Source of the DNA: Rhodobacter ferrooxidans
Lineage (GTDB): Bacteria; Pseudomonadota; Alphaproteobacteria; Rhodobacterales; Rhodobacteraceae
DNA length: 64,000 nucleotides
NCBI RefSeq assembly: GCF_000176015.1
Contig: NZ_ACYY01000011.1
Span: 1-64,000, forward strand
Direction: 5' to 3'
Shown here: one piece after another, positions 36,518 through 46,578 of the stretch
How positions within the stretch are numbered: position 1 is the first letter of the stretch
How the letters are laid out: each line of letters starts with the position of its first letter
The notes under the pieces: generated by a model
Databases searched by the model: none
What the model was told of the DNA's origin: nothing
Seen by the model: only the letters and a program-made list of their open reading frames with translations
Program-made: the position numbers and the translations under genes

Positions 36518-37915
36518 ATGGCCACGCAGAAACTATATGCCGGGGTGAAACTGCGCGAGATTCGCGCGCGGCTTGGGCTGACCCAGAAGGCCTTTGCCGA
36601 CAAGCTGGGGGTGTCGCTGCCCTATCTGAACCAGATGGAGAACAACCACCGCCCGGTTTCGGCCTCGGTGGTGCTGGCGCTGGCGCAGGAGTTTGGCACT
36701 GACGTCACCGAACTGACCACCAACGACGCCGAGCGCATCGTGTCGGACATGCGCGAGGCGCTGGCCGACCCGGTGTTTGCCGCCGTGCCACCGCCGCTGG
36801 CCGACCTGCGGCTGGCCGCCTCCAACGCTCCGGCGCTGGCGAGGGCGTTTCTGGACCTGCACCGCGCCTATCGGCAAAGCCATGAACGGCTGGCCTCGCT
36901 TGACGAGGCTTTGGGCCGCGAAGACACCTCGCTGCGGCCCTCGCCGTGGGAGGAGGTGCGGGACTTCTTTCACTATTGCGACAATTACCTGGATGCGATC
37001 GACCGGGCAGCAGAGCATTTCGCTTGCCCCTCAGGTATCCGAAAAGACGTGGTAAAATCGGCATCCGAGGCCTTGCGGAAGCTTGGCATCGACTTGCACT
37101 ATTCGGACAATTCCGTCTTGCGCCAGTTCGACCCGGCGACCGCGACGCTGACGCTGTCTGCCCGCGCCGATCCCGCGACACAGCGGTTTCAACTGCTGTA
37201 TCAGGTGGCGCTGGCCACCCAGGGCGACCTGCTGGAAGCGACGCTCGATCTTGCGCGGTTCCAGACCCCCGAGGCGCGCGACATCGCCAAGATCGGGCTG
37301 GCCAACTATTTCGCCGCCGCCGCCCTGCTGCCCTACCGGGTGTTTCAGGCCGCCGCCATGGAAACCCGTCACGATCTGGAACGGCTGGCCGACATCTTCG
37401 GCGCCTCGATCGAGCAGGTGGCGCACCGGCTATCGACCCTGCAACGCCCGGGCGCCAAGGGTATTCCGTTCTTTTTCGTGCGGGTCGATCAGGCTGGAAC
37501 CATCACCAAGCGTCACTCCGCCACCAGGTTGCACTTCGCCCGCTTCGGCGGTGCCTGCCCGCTTTGGAATGTGCACCGCGCCTTCGAGACGCCGGGGCAG
37601 TTTCTGCGGCAACTGGCCGAAACCCCGGATGGGGTGCGCTATCTTTGCCTGGCGCGCGACGTCTCCAAACCCGGCGGCTCGTTTCAGGCACCGGTGCGGC
37701 GCTATGCCATCGGTCTGGGCTGCGAGGTACAGCACGCCAGCGCCCTGGTTTACGCCGACGGGCTGGACCTGCGTGGGAGGTTCGAGCCGATCGGGATTTC
37801 CTGCCGGATCTGCGAGCGGCCCGACTGCCACCAGCGTTCAGTGCCACCGCTTGAACGGCGCCTTCGCGTCAACCCCGACCGGCGCGGGTTCCTGCCCTAC
37901 GAGATCGCCGATTGA
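36518..37915 (+). CDS. pccR: Short-chain fatty acyl-CoA regulator PccR (ScfR family, XRE type)
   Basis: 465 residues. N-terminal Cro/C1-type HTH about 8-65 (KLREIRARLGLTQKAFADKL, then SLPYLNQMENNHRPVS). A long middle region matches the IrrE/DUF955-like part of the family (ATQGDLLEATLDLARF, ANYFAAAALLPYRVFQ), with no intact HExxH. The C-terminal Cys cluster CRICERPDCHQRSVPPLER is a conserved feature. Known members sense propionyl/acyl-CoA and control pcc and related genes. It sits next to pccB and has sites in its own promoter. Confidence 0.93.
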   Translation: MATQKLYAGVKLREIRARLGLTQKAFADKLGVSLPYLNQMENNHRPVSASVVLALAQEFGTDVTELTTNDAERIVSDMREALADPVFAAVPPPLADLRLAASNAPALARAFLDLHRAYRQSHERLASLDEALGREDTSLRPSPWEEVRDFFHYCDNYLDAIDRAAEHFACPSGIRKDVVKSASEALRKLGIDLHYSDNSVLRQFDPATATLTLSARADPATQRFQLLYQVALATQGDLLEATLDLARFQTPEARDIAKIGLANYFAAAALLPYRVFQAAAMETRHDLERLADIFGASIEQVAHRLSTLQRPGAKGIPFFFVRVDQAGTITKRHSATRLHFARFGGACPLWNVHRAFETPGQFLRQLAETPDGVRYLCLARDVSKPGGSFQAPVRRYAIGLGCEVQHASALVYADGLDLRGRFEPIGISCRICERPDCHQRSVPPLERRLRVNPDRRGFLPYEIAD

Positions 37916-38155
37916 TCAGGCAGCCCGCAGCGCCGCCCAGATCTGGTCCTTCAGCCGCAACCGCAGTTTGCGCAGGTCATGTTCATGGTCGGTCGCGGTG
38001 GGTTCCAGCAGCGATTCGGCGCGGAAGACCTTCTCGTTGACCGCCGCATACTCGGCCATCAGCTTGGCAAATTGGCTGTCCTTTTCCTTCAGCGCATGGA
38101 TCCTGGCCGCTTCGGCCGGAAAATCATCAACCAGATCATGGGGAATATGCGACAT
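37916..38155 (-). CDS. YdcH family protein (DUF465)
   Basis: 79 residues from the ATG at 38155 (MSHIPHDLVDDFPAEAARIH). Two-helix coiled-coil pattern with the family core LKEKDSQFAKLMAEYAAVNEKVFRAE and a closing LRKLRLRLKDQIWAAL. DUF465 proteins are small cytosolic proteins of unknown role. The 5' extension in frame has no ribosome-binding site. Its stop abuts that of pccR; the two are convergent. Confidence 0.88.
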   Translation of the reverse strand: MSHIPHDLVDDFPAEAARIHALKEKDSQFAKLMAEYAAVNEKVFRAESLLEPTATDHEHDLRKLRLRLKDQIWAALRAA

Positions 38156-38243
38156 GCCGTTTGTCCTTTTGGTGTTGCGTTGCCCCATTGGTAACAGCCG
38201 CAGCCCGCCGCACTTTGACACCGATCAAATCAGCGGCGGCAAA

Positions 38244-38897
38244 TCAGCGGCGGACCGGGCGAAAACCGGCGGCCCTCGCCGCGGATTCCGTACAGAAAAA
38301 CGCCTCGCCCCGCGCCAGGTTGATTCGGGTCACGGCATAGTCGCGTTGGCCCGGGCGGTGATAAATCCGGCCCGAGGCGCTGATATTGGCCTTGATGGCA
38401 CAGCCCTCCACCACCGCAGGCGCCCTGTCCGCGCCCGCATGGCGAAACGCTTCAGGGGACTGCATCACCGCCGACCAGATGCCCAGCTTCCGACGCTCGG
38501 CCCCGGCTTCCGCCCGGGCATAGCGGTCAGAATAGCGCCGGTAGGCACCGGCCGCCCCGGCCTCGACCAGCAATTGCCCAAGATCGCGGCCCGCAGCGGT
38601 GCAGATCGCCACCGAGCGGCCGTATTTGTCGCGGTCCTGAACCGTGCAGCTTACGGCGGCGCCCTGCACGGCCTGCGCGAGTTCCTCGCGCGCCCAGTGA
38701 CCGCAGGCCCAAGCCTGACCGCCACGGGTGCAGGTTTGCTGCAATTCCGGCGCATCAATGCCGAAAAGCCGAACGGCATGGCCAGCAACATCCAGAGTAT
38801 CGCCATCGACAACATGGGCATCCCCCTCCAGCGTCAGCGCCCAGGCAGGCGCCGCTGAGGCAAGAATAAGAACGATCAACGAACGAATGATTAACAT
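38244..38897 (-). CDS. Secreted thermonuclease-family nuclease (SNase-like)
   Basis: About 217 residues from Met at 38897 (MLIIRSLIVLILASAAPAWA = signal peptide); an ATG 12 codons upstream is also in frame. SNase core: DGDTLDVAGHAVRLFGIDAPE (catalytic Arg and Asp), then QDRDKYGRSVAIC and LVEAGAAGAYRRYSDRYARAE. Four or more Cys suggest periplasmic disulfides. A C-terminal extension (INLARGEAFFCTESAARAAG) resembles a second small domain. It cleaves DNA or RNA in the periplasm or outside. Confidence 0.87.
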   Translation of the reverse strand: MLIIRSLIVLILASAAPAWALTLEGDAHVVDGDTLDVAGHAVRLFGIDAPELQQTCTRGGQAWACGHWAREELAQAVQGAAVSCTVQDRDKYGRSVAICTAAGRDLGQLLVEAGAAGAYRRYSDRYARAEAGAERRKLGIWSAVMQSPEAFRHAGADRAPAVVEGCAIKANISASGRIYHRPGQRDYAVTRINLARGEAFFCTESAARAAGFRPVRR

Positions 38898-38960
38898 CTG
38901 CCCGAAATGCCGCCATTTCTGCCGCGAAATCAAGGGCAGTTCTTGCCAAATGGTTAACAG

Positions 38961-40610
38961 CTAGCGCTGGCTGCTGGCCCAGGCCGGGTTGATCCACGGC
39001 TCCAGGCTGGCCGCAGGCAGCGGCACCCTTCCCAACAGATGATCGGCGGCCTTCTCGCCCACCATGATCGACGGCCCGTTCAGGTTGCCGTTGGTCACCC
39101 GCGGGAAGATCGAGCTGTCGGCCACCCGCAGCCCCTCGACCCCGATCACCCGACATTCCGGGTCCACCACCGCCAGCGGATCGTCGCTGCGCCCCAACCG
39201 CGCCGTGCCGCAGGGGTGATAGGCGCTTTCGGCATGTTCGCGAATGAAATCATCCAGTTGCGCGTCGCTTTGCACCCCCTCGCCGGGCTGGATCTCGCCT
39301 TTCACGAAAGGCGCAAAGGCCGCCTGGCCGAATATCTCGCGGGTCAGACGGATGCAGCGGCGAAAATCGTCCCAATCCGCGGGATGCGACATGTAGTTGA
39401 ACAGGATGCGCGGCGCCGCTGCCGGATCGGCCGAACGCAGCGTCACCGAGCCACGCGATTTCGACCGCATCGGCCCGACATGCGCCTGAAATCCGTGGCC
39501 CGCCGCCGCAGCCTTGCCGTCGTAGCGCACCGCTATGGGAATGAAATGATATTGAATATCAGGGTATTCCACCCCGATCTTCGAGCGGATGAAGGCGCAG
39601 GCCTCGAACTGATTCGACGCGCCCAGCCCCTTGCCGGTCATCAGCCATTGCGCGCCAACCGTGGCCTTGCCCCACAGGTTCCAGTGCTTGAACAGCGTGA
39701 TCGGCTGCGACGCCGCATACTGCATGTAGATTTCCATGTGGTCTTGCAGGTTGGCGCCAACGCCGGGCCGGTCGGCCAGAACCGGAATACCGTGCTCTGC
39801 CAGATGCGCCGCGGGACCGATGCCGGAAAGCATCAGCAATTTCGGGGTGTTGAGCGACGAAGCTGCCAGAACAACCTCGCGCCGTGCCCGCAGCACTTCG
39901 ATCTTGCCGCCGCGATCCACCTCGACGCCGACCGCCCGCCCGGCTTCGAACACCACGCGGCGGGCGAAGGCGCGGGTCAGCCGCACGTTGCCCGCCTTCA
40001 TCGCCGGGCGCAGATAGGCGTTGGCCGCCGACCAGCGCCGCCCCTGCCAGATCGTCGCCTCCATCGGGCCGAAGCCCTCCTGCTGCTGGCCGTTGTAGTC
40101 CTGCGTCAACGGGTAGCCGGCCTGCGCGCCGGAACGGATGAAGGCATCGAACAGCGGGTTCTTGCGCGGGCCGCGGGTGATGTGCAGCGGGCCGTCGCTA
40201 CCGCGCCATTCCGAACCCTCGCCGCCATGCCAGCTTTCCATCCGGCGGAAATACGGCAGCACATCGGCATAGGACCAGCCGCTGGCACCCTGCTCGGCCC
40301 AATGGTCGAAATCGCGGGCGTGGCCGCGCACATAGACCATGCCGTTGATCGAGGAGGAGCCGCCGATCACCTTGCCGCGCGGGGTGACCAGCGACCTGCC
40401 CCCCAGATATGGTTCCGGCTCGGTGTGATAGCCCCAGTCATAGCGGCCCATGTTCATCGGATAGCTGAGCGCGCCGGGCATCTGGATGAATGGCCCGGCG
40501 TCCGATCCGCCATGTTCGATGACCAGAACCGAGGCGCCGGCCTGCCCCAGACGGTAGGCCATGGCGCAACCGGCCGAGCCTGCGCCGACGATGACGAAAT
40601 CGGCGGTCAT
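38961..40610 (-). CDS. betA: Choline dehydrogenase BetA (GMC oxidoreductase)
   Basis: 549 residues. FAD-binding motif [15 protein letters not shown] near the N-terminus, GMC signature [15 protein letters not shown], and the second signature [17 protein letters not shown]. Catalytic His in [12 protein letters not shown] and Asn in [17 protein letters not shown]. It oxidises choline to betaine aldehyde. It follows betI-betB on the same strand, 24 bases after betB, and choline is imported by the divergent choXWV genes. Confidence 0.96.
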   Translation of the reverse strand: MTADFVIVGAGSAGCAMAYRLGQAGASVLVIEHGGSDAGPFIQMPGALSYPMNMGRYDWGYHTEPEPYLGGRSLVTPRGKVIGGSSSINGMVYVRGHARDFDHWAEQGASGWSYADVLPYFRRMESWHGGEGSEWRGSDGPLHITRGPRKNPLFDAFIRSGAQAGYPLTQDYNGQQQEGFGPMEATIWQGRRWSAANAYLRPAMKAGNVRLTRAFARRVVFEAGRAVGVEVDRGGKIEVLRARREVVLAASSLNTPKLLMLSGIGPAAHLAEHGIPVLADRPGVGANLQDHMEIYMQYAASQPITLFKHWNLWGKATVGAQWLMTGKGLGASNQFEACAFIRSKIGVEYPDIQYHFIPIAVRYDGKAAAAGHGFQAHVGPMRSKSRGSVTLRSADPAAAPRILFNYMSHPADWDDFRRCIRLTREIFGQAAFAPFVKGEIQPGEGVQSDAQLDDFIREHAESAYHPCGTARLGRSDDPLAVVDPECRVIGVEGLRVADSSIFPRVTNGNLNGPSIMVGEKAADHLLGRVPLPAASLEPWINPAWASSQR

Positions 40611-40634
40611 GCCGAAATCCGGGTTTTGCAGCGG

Positions 40635-42080
40635 TCAATACGGCGCATCGACCGGCCCCATTCCGACATAGACGGACTTGATCTGGGTGTAATGCGCCAC
40701 CGCCGCATGGCCGTTTTCGCGACCCACACCCGACAGTTTCGAGCCGCCGAACGGCATTTCCACCGGCGTCAGGTTGTAGGCGTTGATCCAACAGGTGCCA
40801 GCTTGCAGGGCGGCAATCACCCGATGCGCGCGGGTCAGATCGGCGGTGAAAACGCCCGCGGCAAGGCCGAATTGCGTGGCATTGGCGCGGGTAACCACTT
40901 CATTTTCCGTGGAAAAATCCAAGACTGCCATCACCGGGCCGAACACCTCCTCGCGCGCCAGTTCCATGGCGTCGGTGACATCGGCGAACACCGTGGGGGC
41001 CACGAAATTGCCTTGGGTCCGCGTGCCGCCACAAACCAGCCGCGCGCCCTCGGCCACCGCACGGGTCACATAGCCCATCACCTTGTCGGCTTGCAGGCCC
41101 GAGATCAGCGGCCCCATTTGCGTGTCGACATCCAGCGGGTCGCCCAGCCGGATCGCCGCGGTGCGCGCCGCCAGCCGGTCGAGAAACCGCGCCTTGATGC
41201 CCGCTTGCACGAATACCCTTGTGCCGTTGGAACAGACCTGCCCGGCGGAATAGAAATTCGCCAGCATCGCCGCCCCGACCGCACTTTCCAGATCGGCATC
41301 GTCGAAGATGATCAGCGGCGACTTGCCTCCCAGTTCCATCGTTACATGCCGCACGCCCTCGGCCGCCATGGCGTAAACCTTGCGCCCCGTAGGCACCGAG
41401 CCGGTCAGCGACACCTTGGCGACGCGGCCATCACTGACCAGCGAGGCCCCCACCGCACCACGCCCCTGCACCACGTTGAACAGGCCCGGCGGCAGACCGG
41501 CTTCTGCCAGAATCTCGGCCAGTTGCAGCGCCCCCAAAGGCGTCAGTTCCGAGGGTTTGAACACCATCGCATTACCCAGCGCCAGCGCCGGGGCGGCCTT
41601 CCAGCAGGCGATCTGGCTGGGGTAGTTCCAGGCGCCGATGCCGACGCAGACCCCCAACGGCTCGCGCAGAGTATAGGCGAAATCGCGGCCCAGCGGGATG
41701 GTTTCGCCGGTCACGCTTGGGGCCAATCCGGCAAAGAATTCAATAGCATCCGCCCCCGAAGGCCAGTCGGCCACCAGGGTTTCCTGGATAGGCTTGCCGG
41801 TGTCCAGCGTCTCAAGCTGCGCCAGATCCGGGTTGCGCTCGCGGATCAGATCGGCGGCGCGGCGCAGGATGCGGGCGCGTTCCACCGGGCGCAGTGCTGC
41901 CCAGGCACCTTGCGCCGCCGAGGCCGCAGCCAAAGCCGCCTCGATCACCGCAGGCGTGGCCTCGTGCAACAGCGCGATCACCTCGCCGGTGGCGGGATAC
42001 AGCACCTCCAGCGGTGCCCCGGCGGCATCTTCCAGATAGGCACCGTTCACGAAATGGCTGGCAATCGGTTGCGCGCGCAT
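40635..42080 (-). CDS. betB: Betaine-aldehyde dehydrogenase BetB
   Basis: 481 residues from the ATG at 42080, overlapping the betI stop by one base. ALDH fold: [14 protein letters not shown], catalytic Glu249 in [10 protein letters not shown] and nucleophile Cys283 in [12 protein letters not shown]. It oxidises betaine aldehyde to glycine betaine with NAD(P)+. The open frame extends far upstream in the antisense of betI but that part is not family-like. Confidence 0.96.
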   Translation of the reverse strand: MRAQPIASHFVNGAYLEDAAGAPLEVLYPATGEVIALLHEATPAVIEAALAAASAAQGAWAALRPVERARILRRAADLIRERNPDLAQLETLDTGKPIQETLVADWPSGADAIEFFAGLAPSVTGETIPLGRDFAYTLREPLGVCVGIGAWNYPSQIACWKAAPALALGNAMVFKPSELTPLGALQLAEILAEAGLPPGLFNVVQGRGAVGASLVSDGRVAKVSLTGSVPTGRKVYAMAAEGVRHVTMELGGKSPLIIFDDADLESAVGAAMLANFYSAGQVCSNGTRVFVQAGIKARFLDRLAARTAAIRLGDPLDVDTQMGPLISGLQADKVMGYVTRAVAEGARLVCGGTRTQGNFVAPTVFADVTDAMELAREEVFGPVMAVLDFSTENEVVTRANATQFGLAAGVFTADLTRAHRVIAALQAGTCWINAYNLTPVEMPFGGSKLSGVGRENGHAAVAHYTQIKSVYVGMGPVDAPY

Positions 42081-42661
42081 CAGCTTTTCCCCTGCAATTG
42101 CGCATCGAGTTGCGCCAACACCGTCTGCATTGCCGCCGCCCCGTCGGGCGCGCCTTCCCGCAGCGCCTGCCGCAGGTAAACCCCGTCGATCAGCGCCCCC
42201 AGACCTTCGGCCACAGCCTCGGCCCGCGCCCCGGCCAAGGGCCGCAGACACACCAGCAGGTTGGACCGCAGCCGCCGCTGATAGACCGACAACAGCCGCC
42301 GCGCCTCGGGCACGGTCTGCGCCAGCACGTAGAAGTTCAGCCAGGCCCCCACCACCTCGCGGCGGAAATTGGCCGGGCTGAACGAGGCACACAGAATCGC
42401 CCGCAGCCGCGCTTCCGGCCCCTGCACCACCGCCAGCGCCCCGCGCACCTCGGCGCCGTAAAGCGACAGCACATGCCGCATCGCCGCCAGGAAAATCGCC
42501 TCTTTTGACCCGTAATAGTGGTGCGCCAGCGCCGAAGACATGCCTGCGCGCTTGGCGATCTGGCTGACCGTCACGTCAAGGCTGCCGCTGCGGCCAATTT
42601 CCACAATCGTGGCTTTGACCAGCGCCGCCTTTCGGATAGGTTCCATTCCAAGTTTCGGCAT
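42080..42661 (-). CDS. betI: Transcriptional repressor BetI (TetR family)
   Basis: 193 residues. Begins [19 protein letters not shown], the BetI opening; HTH about residues 27-51 ([27 protein letters not shown]). The ligand domain includes [28 protein letters not shown], conserved in BetI. It represses the bet genes in the absence of choline. First gene of betI-betB-betA; the intergenic palindrome at 42707 is its likely operator. Confidence 0.95.
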   Translation of the reverse strand: MPKLGMEPIRKAALVKATIVEIGRSGSLDVTVSQIAKRAGMSSALAHHYYGSKEAIFLAAMRHVLSLYGAEVRGALAVVQGPEARLRAILCASFSPANFRREVVGAWLNFYVLAQTVPEARRLLSVYQRRLRSNLLVCLRPLAGARAEAVAEGLGALIDGVYLRQALREGAPDGAAAMQTVLAQLDAQLQGKS

Positions 42662-42706
42662 TGGCAGCCCTCAAACCTCTTGCCAAGCCGAGGTAGCGTG
42701 AAGTTT

Positions 42707-42720
42707 ATTGACTCGTCAAT
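42707..42720. promoter_or_regulatory. Probable BetI operator between betI and choX
   Basis: Palindrome ATTGA-CTCG-TCAAT, 46 bases upstream of the betI ATG and 26 before the choX ATG. TTGA/TCAA arms agree with known BetI boxes in form. Its position could let BetI control both divergent units. Confidence 0.6.
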
Positions 42721-42745
42721 CAACAAAAAACCACGGGGAGCTGAC

Positions 42746-43678
42746 ATGACCAGACTGCGTTCCACCCTTCTTGCCACCGCCACCGCCGTTGCGCTGGCCG
42801 GACCCGCCGCCGCCGCCGGTTGCGACAAGGTCACCTTCTCGGATGTCGGCTGGACCGATATCACCGCCACCACCGCCGCCACCTCGCTGGTGCTGGAGGC
42901 CTTGGGCTATGAGACCGAGACCAAGCTCTTGTCGGTGCCGGTGACCTATGTCGGCCTGTCGGAAGGCGATGTCGATGTGTTCCTCGGCAACTGGATGCCG
43001 ACGATGGAGGCCGATATCGCCCCCTACCGCGATGCGGGCACCGTTGAAACCGTGCGCACCAACCTGGAAGGTGCGAAATACACGCTGGCCACCAATGCCG
43101 CGGGTGCGGCGCTTGGCATCAAGGATTTCGCCGACATTGCCGCCCACAAGGACGCGCTGGAAGGCAAGATCTACGGCATCGAGCCGGGCAATGACGGCAA
43201 CCGGCTGATCCTGTCGATGATCGAAGGCGGGGCTTTCGGCCTGACCGGCTTCGAGGTGGTGGAATCCTCGGAACAGGGGATGCTGGCCGAAGTGGCGCGC
43301 TCGGGCGAGGAAAAGCCGATCATTTTCCTTGGCTGGGAGCCGCATCCGATGAACGCCAATTTCAAGATGACCTACCTGACGGGTGGGGATGAATTCTTCG
43401 GGCCGAACCTGGGCGGGGCGGTGGTCGCCACCAACACCCGCAAGGGCTATGTCGCCGAATGTCCGAACCAGGGGGCGCTGCTGACCAACCTGTCGTTCAG
43501 CCTGGCGATGGAAAACGAGATCATGGGCGCCATCCTGAACGACGGCGCCGACCCGAAGGAAGCCGCGAAAGCCTGGCTGGCCGCCCACCCGGAAGTGATC
43601 GAGCCCTGGCTGGCCGGCGTCACCACCAAGGACGGTGGCGATGCGCTGGCGGCGGTCAAGGCCGCGATCGGCCTGTGA
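42746..43678 (+). CDS. choX: Choline ABC transporter substrate-binding protein ChoX
   Basis: 310 residues from the ATG at 42746, with GGGGAG upstream. Signal peptide about 1-23 (ends GPAAAAG); mature part starts CDKVTFSDVGWTDITATTA, with EALGYETETKLLSVPVTY and DVFLGNWMPTMEADI, typical of the OpuAC/ProX fold where aromatic residues box the trimethylammonium group. It binds choline in the periplasm. An open frame upstream (from 42518) overlaps betI and is not used. Confidence 0.95.
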   Translation: MTRLRSTLLATATAVALAGPAAAAGCDKVTFSDVGWTDITATTAATSLVLEALGYETETKLLSVPVTYVGLSEGDVDVFLGNWMPTMEADIAPYRDAGTVETVRTNLEGAKYTLATNAAGAALGIKDFADIAAHKDALEGKIYGIEPGNDGNRLILSMIEGGAFGLTGFEVVESSEQGMLAEVARSGEEKPIIFLGWEPHPMNANFKMTYLTGGDEFFGPNLGGAVVATNTRKGYVAECPNQGALLTNLSFSLAMENEIMGAILNDGADPKEAAKAWLAAHPEVIEPWLAGVTTKDGGDALAAVKAAIGL

Positions 43679-43697
43679 TCTGAGCCTGACGAAAGTG

Positions 43698-43728
43698 CCC
43701 TCCTCCGCCCGCGCGGGGGAGGGGTTTT
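43698..43728 (+). terminator. Hairpin between choX and choW
   Basis: CCCTCC at 43698-43703 pairs with GGAGGG at 43718-43723, and a further G then TTTTGTT follows. It is 20 bases after the choX stop. As in other transport operons such a hairpin could lower expression of the permease relative to the binding protein, or protect the choX message. Confidence 0.6.
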
Positions 43729-43851
43729 GTTACCCAAGTCCGCCGTGGCCGCCGTGCTGCACCAAGCTGAAAGAACAGGCCCGCCCAACTCGGTCGGGGT
43801 GCGCGTCTTTCGCAGATCGTTCTAGATGAGCCTAGCGACAAGGGAGCGCTC

Positions 43852-44790
43852 ATGCCTTTCATAATCGTTGCTGCTGTCCTTGCGCTGGTTCTTGTCCTGC
43901 TTCTGAACCCGTTCAGCAGAACTGCATTGGTTCTTTCTGGTTTTGGCGACCCATGGGACATGCTTATGGGTCGGGAAAAAATCCCGGTCGGCAAGCTGGC
44001 CAAGACGGTGTTCGACTGGCTGAAAGCCAATGCCGCACCGCTGTTCGACACGCTCAGCGCCTGGATGGAGGCGCTGATCACCGCGATCCTGTGGCTGCTG
44101 CAAACGCCGCCGCCGCTGGTGATCATCGCGCTGGCGGTCGGGCTGACCTACGGGCTGCAACGGTCGTGGAAAACAGCACTGCTGGTGTTTGCCGGGTTTC
44201 TGTTCATCCTCAATCAGGGCTATTGGGAAGAGACCACCGAAAGCCTGACGCTGGTGCTTTCGGCCTGCGTGGTCTGCATGGGGCTGGGGGTGCCGATCGG
44301 CATCGCCGCCGCACATCGGCCGCGGCTTTACGCCTGGATGGTGCCGGTGCTGGACCTGATGCAGACCCTGCCGACCTTCGTCTATCTTATTCCGGCCATT
44401 GTGTTTTTCGGCATCGGCATGGTGCCGGGGCTGATTGCCACGGTGATTTTCGTCCTTCCCGCGCCGATCCGGCTGACCCATCTTGGCATCTCGACCACGC
44501 CGCAACCGCTGCTCGAGGCCGCCACCGCCTTTGGTGCCACACCGCGGCAACGGCTGTGGAAAGTGGAGCTGCCCTATGCCTTTCCGCAGATCATGGCCGG
44601 GCTGAACCAGACCATCATGCTGTCGCTTTCCATGGTGGTGATCGCCGCCCTGGTCGGCGCCAACGGGCTGGGCGTGCCGGTGGTGCGGGCGCTGAACTCG
44701 GTCAACACCGCGCTTGGATTTGAATCCGGCATGATCATCGTGGTGGTCGCCATCATTCTGGACCGCATGCTGAGGGTGACCCGCAAATGA
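43852..44790 (+). CDS. choW: Choline ABC transporter permease ChoW
   Basis: 312 residues from the ATG at 43852 (AAGGGAG upstream). The body from residue 37 (MLMGREKIPVGKLAKTVFDWL) matches ChoW: six or so membrane helices, with the EAA loop at EAATAFGATPRQRLWKVELPYA. The first 36 residues form an extra hydrophobic segment not usual in ChoW, and their codons are clearly AT-richer. So the ancestral start is probably the ATG at 43960. The stop overlaps the choV start (ATGA). Confidence 0.9.
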   Translation: MPFIIVAAVLALVLVLLLNPFSRTALVLSGFGDPWDMLMGREKIPVGKLAKTVFDWLKANAAPLFDTLSAWMEALITAILWLLQTPPPLVIIALAVGLTYGLQRSWKTALLVFAGFLFILNQGYWEETTESLTLVLSACVVCMGLGVPIGIAAAHRPRLYAWMVPVLDLMQTLPTFVYLIPAIVFFGIGMVPGLIATVIFVLPAPIRLTHLGISTTPQPLLEAATAFGATPRQRLWKVELPYAFPQIMAGLNQTIMLSLSMVVIAALVGANGLGVPVVRALNSVNTALGFESGMIIVVVAIILDRMLRVTRK

Positions 44791-45827
44791 CCCAGCCTCG
44801 CGCCATCGCCGTCGAATTCGACCGGGTTTCCATCGTCTTCGGCGACCACCCCGACCGCGCCCTGCCGCTGATGGACCGTGGCATGACCCGGGCCGAAGTG
44901 CAGGAACAAACCGCGCAGATCCTTGGCGTGCATGATTGCAGCCTGACGGTGTATGAGGGCGAGATTCTGGTGCTGATGGGCCTGTCCGGTTCCGGCAAAT
45001 CGACGCTGCTGCGCGGGGTCAACGGCCTCAACCCGGTGGTGCGCGGCGAGGTGCGGGTGTCGGATGGCGACAAGATGGTCTCCGTCACCCACGCCGACCG
45101 CGACACCCTGCGCCGCCTGCGGCTTTCCCGGATTGCCATGGTATTTCAGGCCTTTGGCCTGCTGCCCTGGCGCACGGTGCGCGAGAATATCGGCCTGGGG
45201 CTGGAGCTTGCGGGCAAATCTCTGGCCGAGCGCAAGGGCCCGGTGGACGAGCAGTTGACGCTGGTGAACCTCAGCGGGTGGGCCGACCGCAAGGTGGGCG
45301 AGTTGTCCGGCGGCATGCAGCAGCGCGTCGGCCTCGCCCGCGCATTCGTGACGCAAGCGCCGATTCTCTTGATGGACGAGCCGTTTTCGGCACTGGACCC
45401 GCTGATCCGGGCGCGGTTGCAGGATGAGTTGCTGGACTTGCAAGCCAAGCTGCAACGCACCATCGTTTTCGTCAGCCATGACCTTGATGAGGCCTTCAAG
45501 ATCGGCAACCGCATCGCGCTGATGGACGGCGGCCGCATCGTGCAATGTGGCACCGCGCGCGAGATCATCGCCAATCCGGTGTCGGAATACGTTGCCGAAT
45601 TCGTGGCCCACATGAACCCGCTGTCGGTGCTGACCGCGCGCGACGTGATGGTTGACGGCACCGGTGGATCAGTGACGGTGGATGCCGAATTCCCGGTGCT
45701 GAAGGTGATGGAAATGCTGCGCGACGGCGTGGCGGAAATCGGCGTCACCCAGGACGGCACGCCCTGCGGCATCATCCGCGCCAGTGATGTGATGGCGAAA
45801 CTGATCAACCCGCGCGGTTCGGCCTGA
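44787..45827 (+). CDS. choV: Choline ABC transporter ATP-binding protein ChoV
   Basis: 346 residues. Walker A GLSGSGKSTLL, signature LSGGMQQRVGLARAF, Walker B ILLMDEPFSALDP, switch His in VSHDLDEAF. The last 60 residues resemble a CBS-like part (VLKVMEMLRDGVAEIGVTQDG), known in OpuAA/ProV-type ATPases as an osmosensor element. Starts 4 bases inside choW. It ends directly against the convergent next gene (no spacer). Confidence 0.95.
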   Translation: MTQPRAIAVEFDRVSIVFGDHPDRALPLMDRGMTRAEVQEQTAQILGVHDCSLTVYEGEILVLMGLSGSGKSTLLRGVNGLNPVVRGEVRVSDGDKMVSVTHADRDTLRRLRLSRIAMVFQAFGLLPWRTVRENIGLGLELAGKSLAERKGPVDEQLTLVNLSGWADRKVGELSGGMQQRVGLARAFVTQAPILLMDEPFSALDPLIRARLQDELLDLQAKLQRTIVFVSHDLDEAFKIGNRIALMDGGRIVQCGTAREIIANPVSEYVAEFVAHMNPLSVLTARDVMVDGTGGSVTVDAEFPVLKVMEMLRDGVAEIGVTQDGTPCGIIRASDVMAKLINPRGSA

Positions 45828-46502
45828 CTATTTCCGATTGAAAATCAGCGTGTTGCCACGACCAACGTAGGAAAGCTCCATCCGGTCCGGCGTCAGCGAC
45901 ACGATGTAGAAACACGGCACATCCATCGGATCGCCGCCCATCATCTGCTTGGTGATCACCGGCCCCACACCCTCCGGCCCGTCCGGGCATTGGTCGGCAA
46001 AGGTCAGAACATCGGTTTCCACGATGTCACCGGCATAGAAATTGACCTCCTCGGACCCCAGCACCTGCAGTTCGTTCTGCGGGTCGGTGGCGTCGATCCA
46101 GCCGCCCTGCATCATGTCGCGCAGCGGGGCGAAAGCGTCGGGCGAGATCACCGCCATGCTGCTGATCGCCGCCTCGATGGTGATGTCGCCCTGCGAGATG
46201 ATATCGCCTTTCACCTCGATGGGCGTGTTGACCGGCAGGTCTTCCAGCAGCTTCAGCGTCGCCGGATTGGTGGCGGTTTCGCTGCCATACCAGCGCCAGC
46301 CCTCGGCGTAAAAGGCGCAGAACGGCGCGTTGTCGATCAGCGTGCAGCCCTGCACCAGCCCCTGCACGATGAACGGCTCGCCATGGCTGCCCGGCGCGAA
46401 AGCCGGCTTGGCGGCCAGACCCAGATCGGTTTTCGAAACCTCGGCCAAGGCCACGGATGCCGGGGCAAGGCTCAAGGCAGCCGCGAGAACGAACTTGTGC
46501 AT
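45828..46502 (-). CDS. Exported protein of unknown function
   Basis: 224 residues. Signal peptide about 1-20 (ends ALAEV). The mature part has Cys pairs (GCTLIDNAPFCAFYAEGWRWYG, DQCPDGPEGVGP..VPCFYIV) and mostly beta-strand character (NTPIEVKGDIISQGDITIEAAI). Ends in GNTLIFNRK. Family not recognised. Its stop touches the choV stop; topA lies downstream of nothing shared, so it is probably its own unit. Confidence 0.75.
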   Translation of the reverse strand: MHKFVLAAALSLAPASVALAEVSKTDLGLAAKPAFAPGSHGEPFIVQGLVQGCTLIDNAPFCAFYAEGWRWYGSETATNPATLKLLEDLPVNTPIEVKGDIISQGDITIEAAISSMAVISPDAFAPLRDMMQGGWIDATDPQNELQVLGSEEVNFYAGDIVETDVLTFADQCPDGPEGVGPVITKQMMGGDPMDVPCFYIVSLTPDRMELSYVGRGNTLIFNRK

Positions 46503-46578
46503 ATCAAAGCCCTTTCAACATGTTGCCGACAGGCTAACACGGTAGCAGCACCACTGTCGCGGGCAATGGCGCCGCAGC

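Noticed and set aside
39039-42179. 1046-codon plus-strand open frame opposite betA and betB
   Set aside because: Same artefact; the opposite strand encodes two complete enzymes with all catalytic residues.
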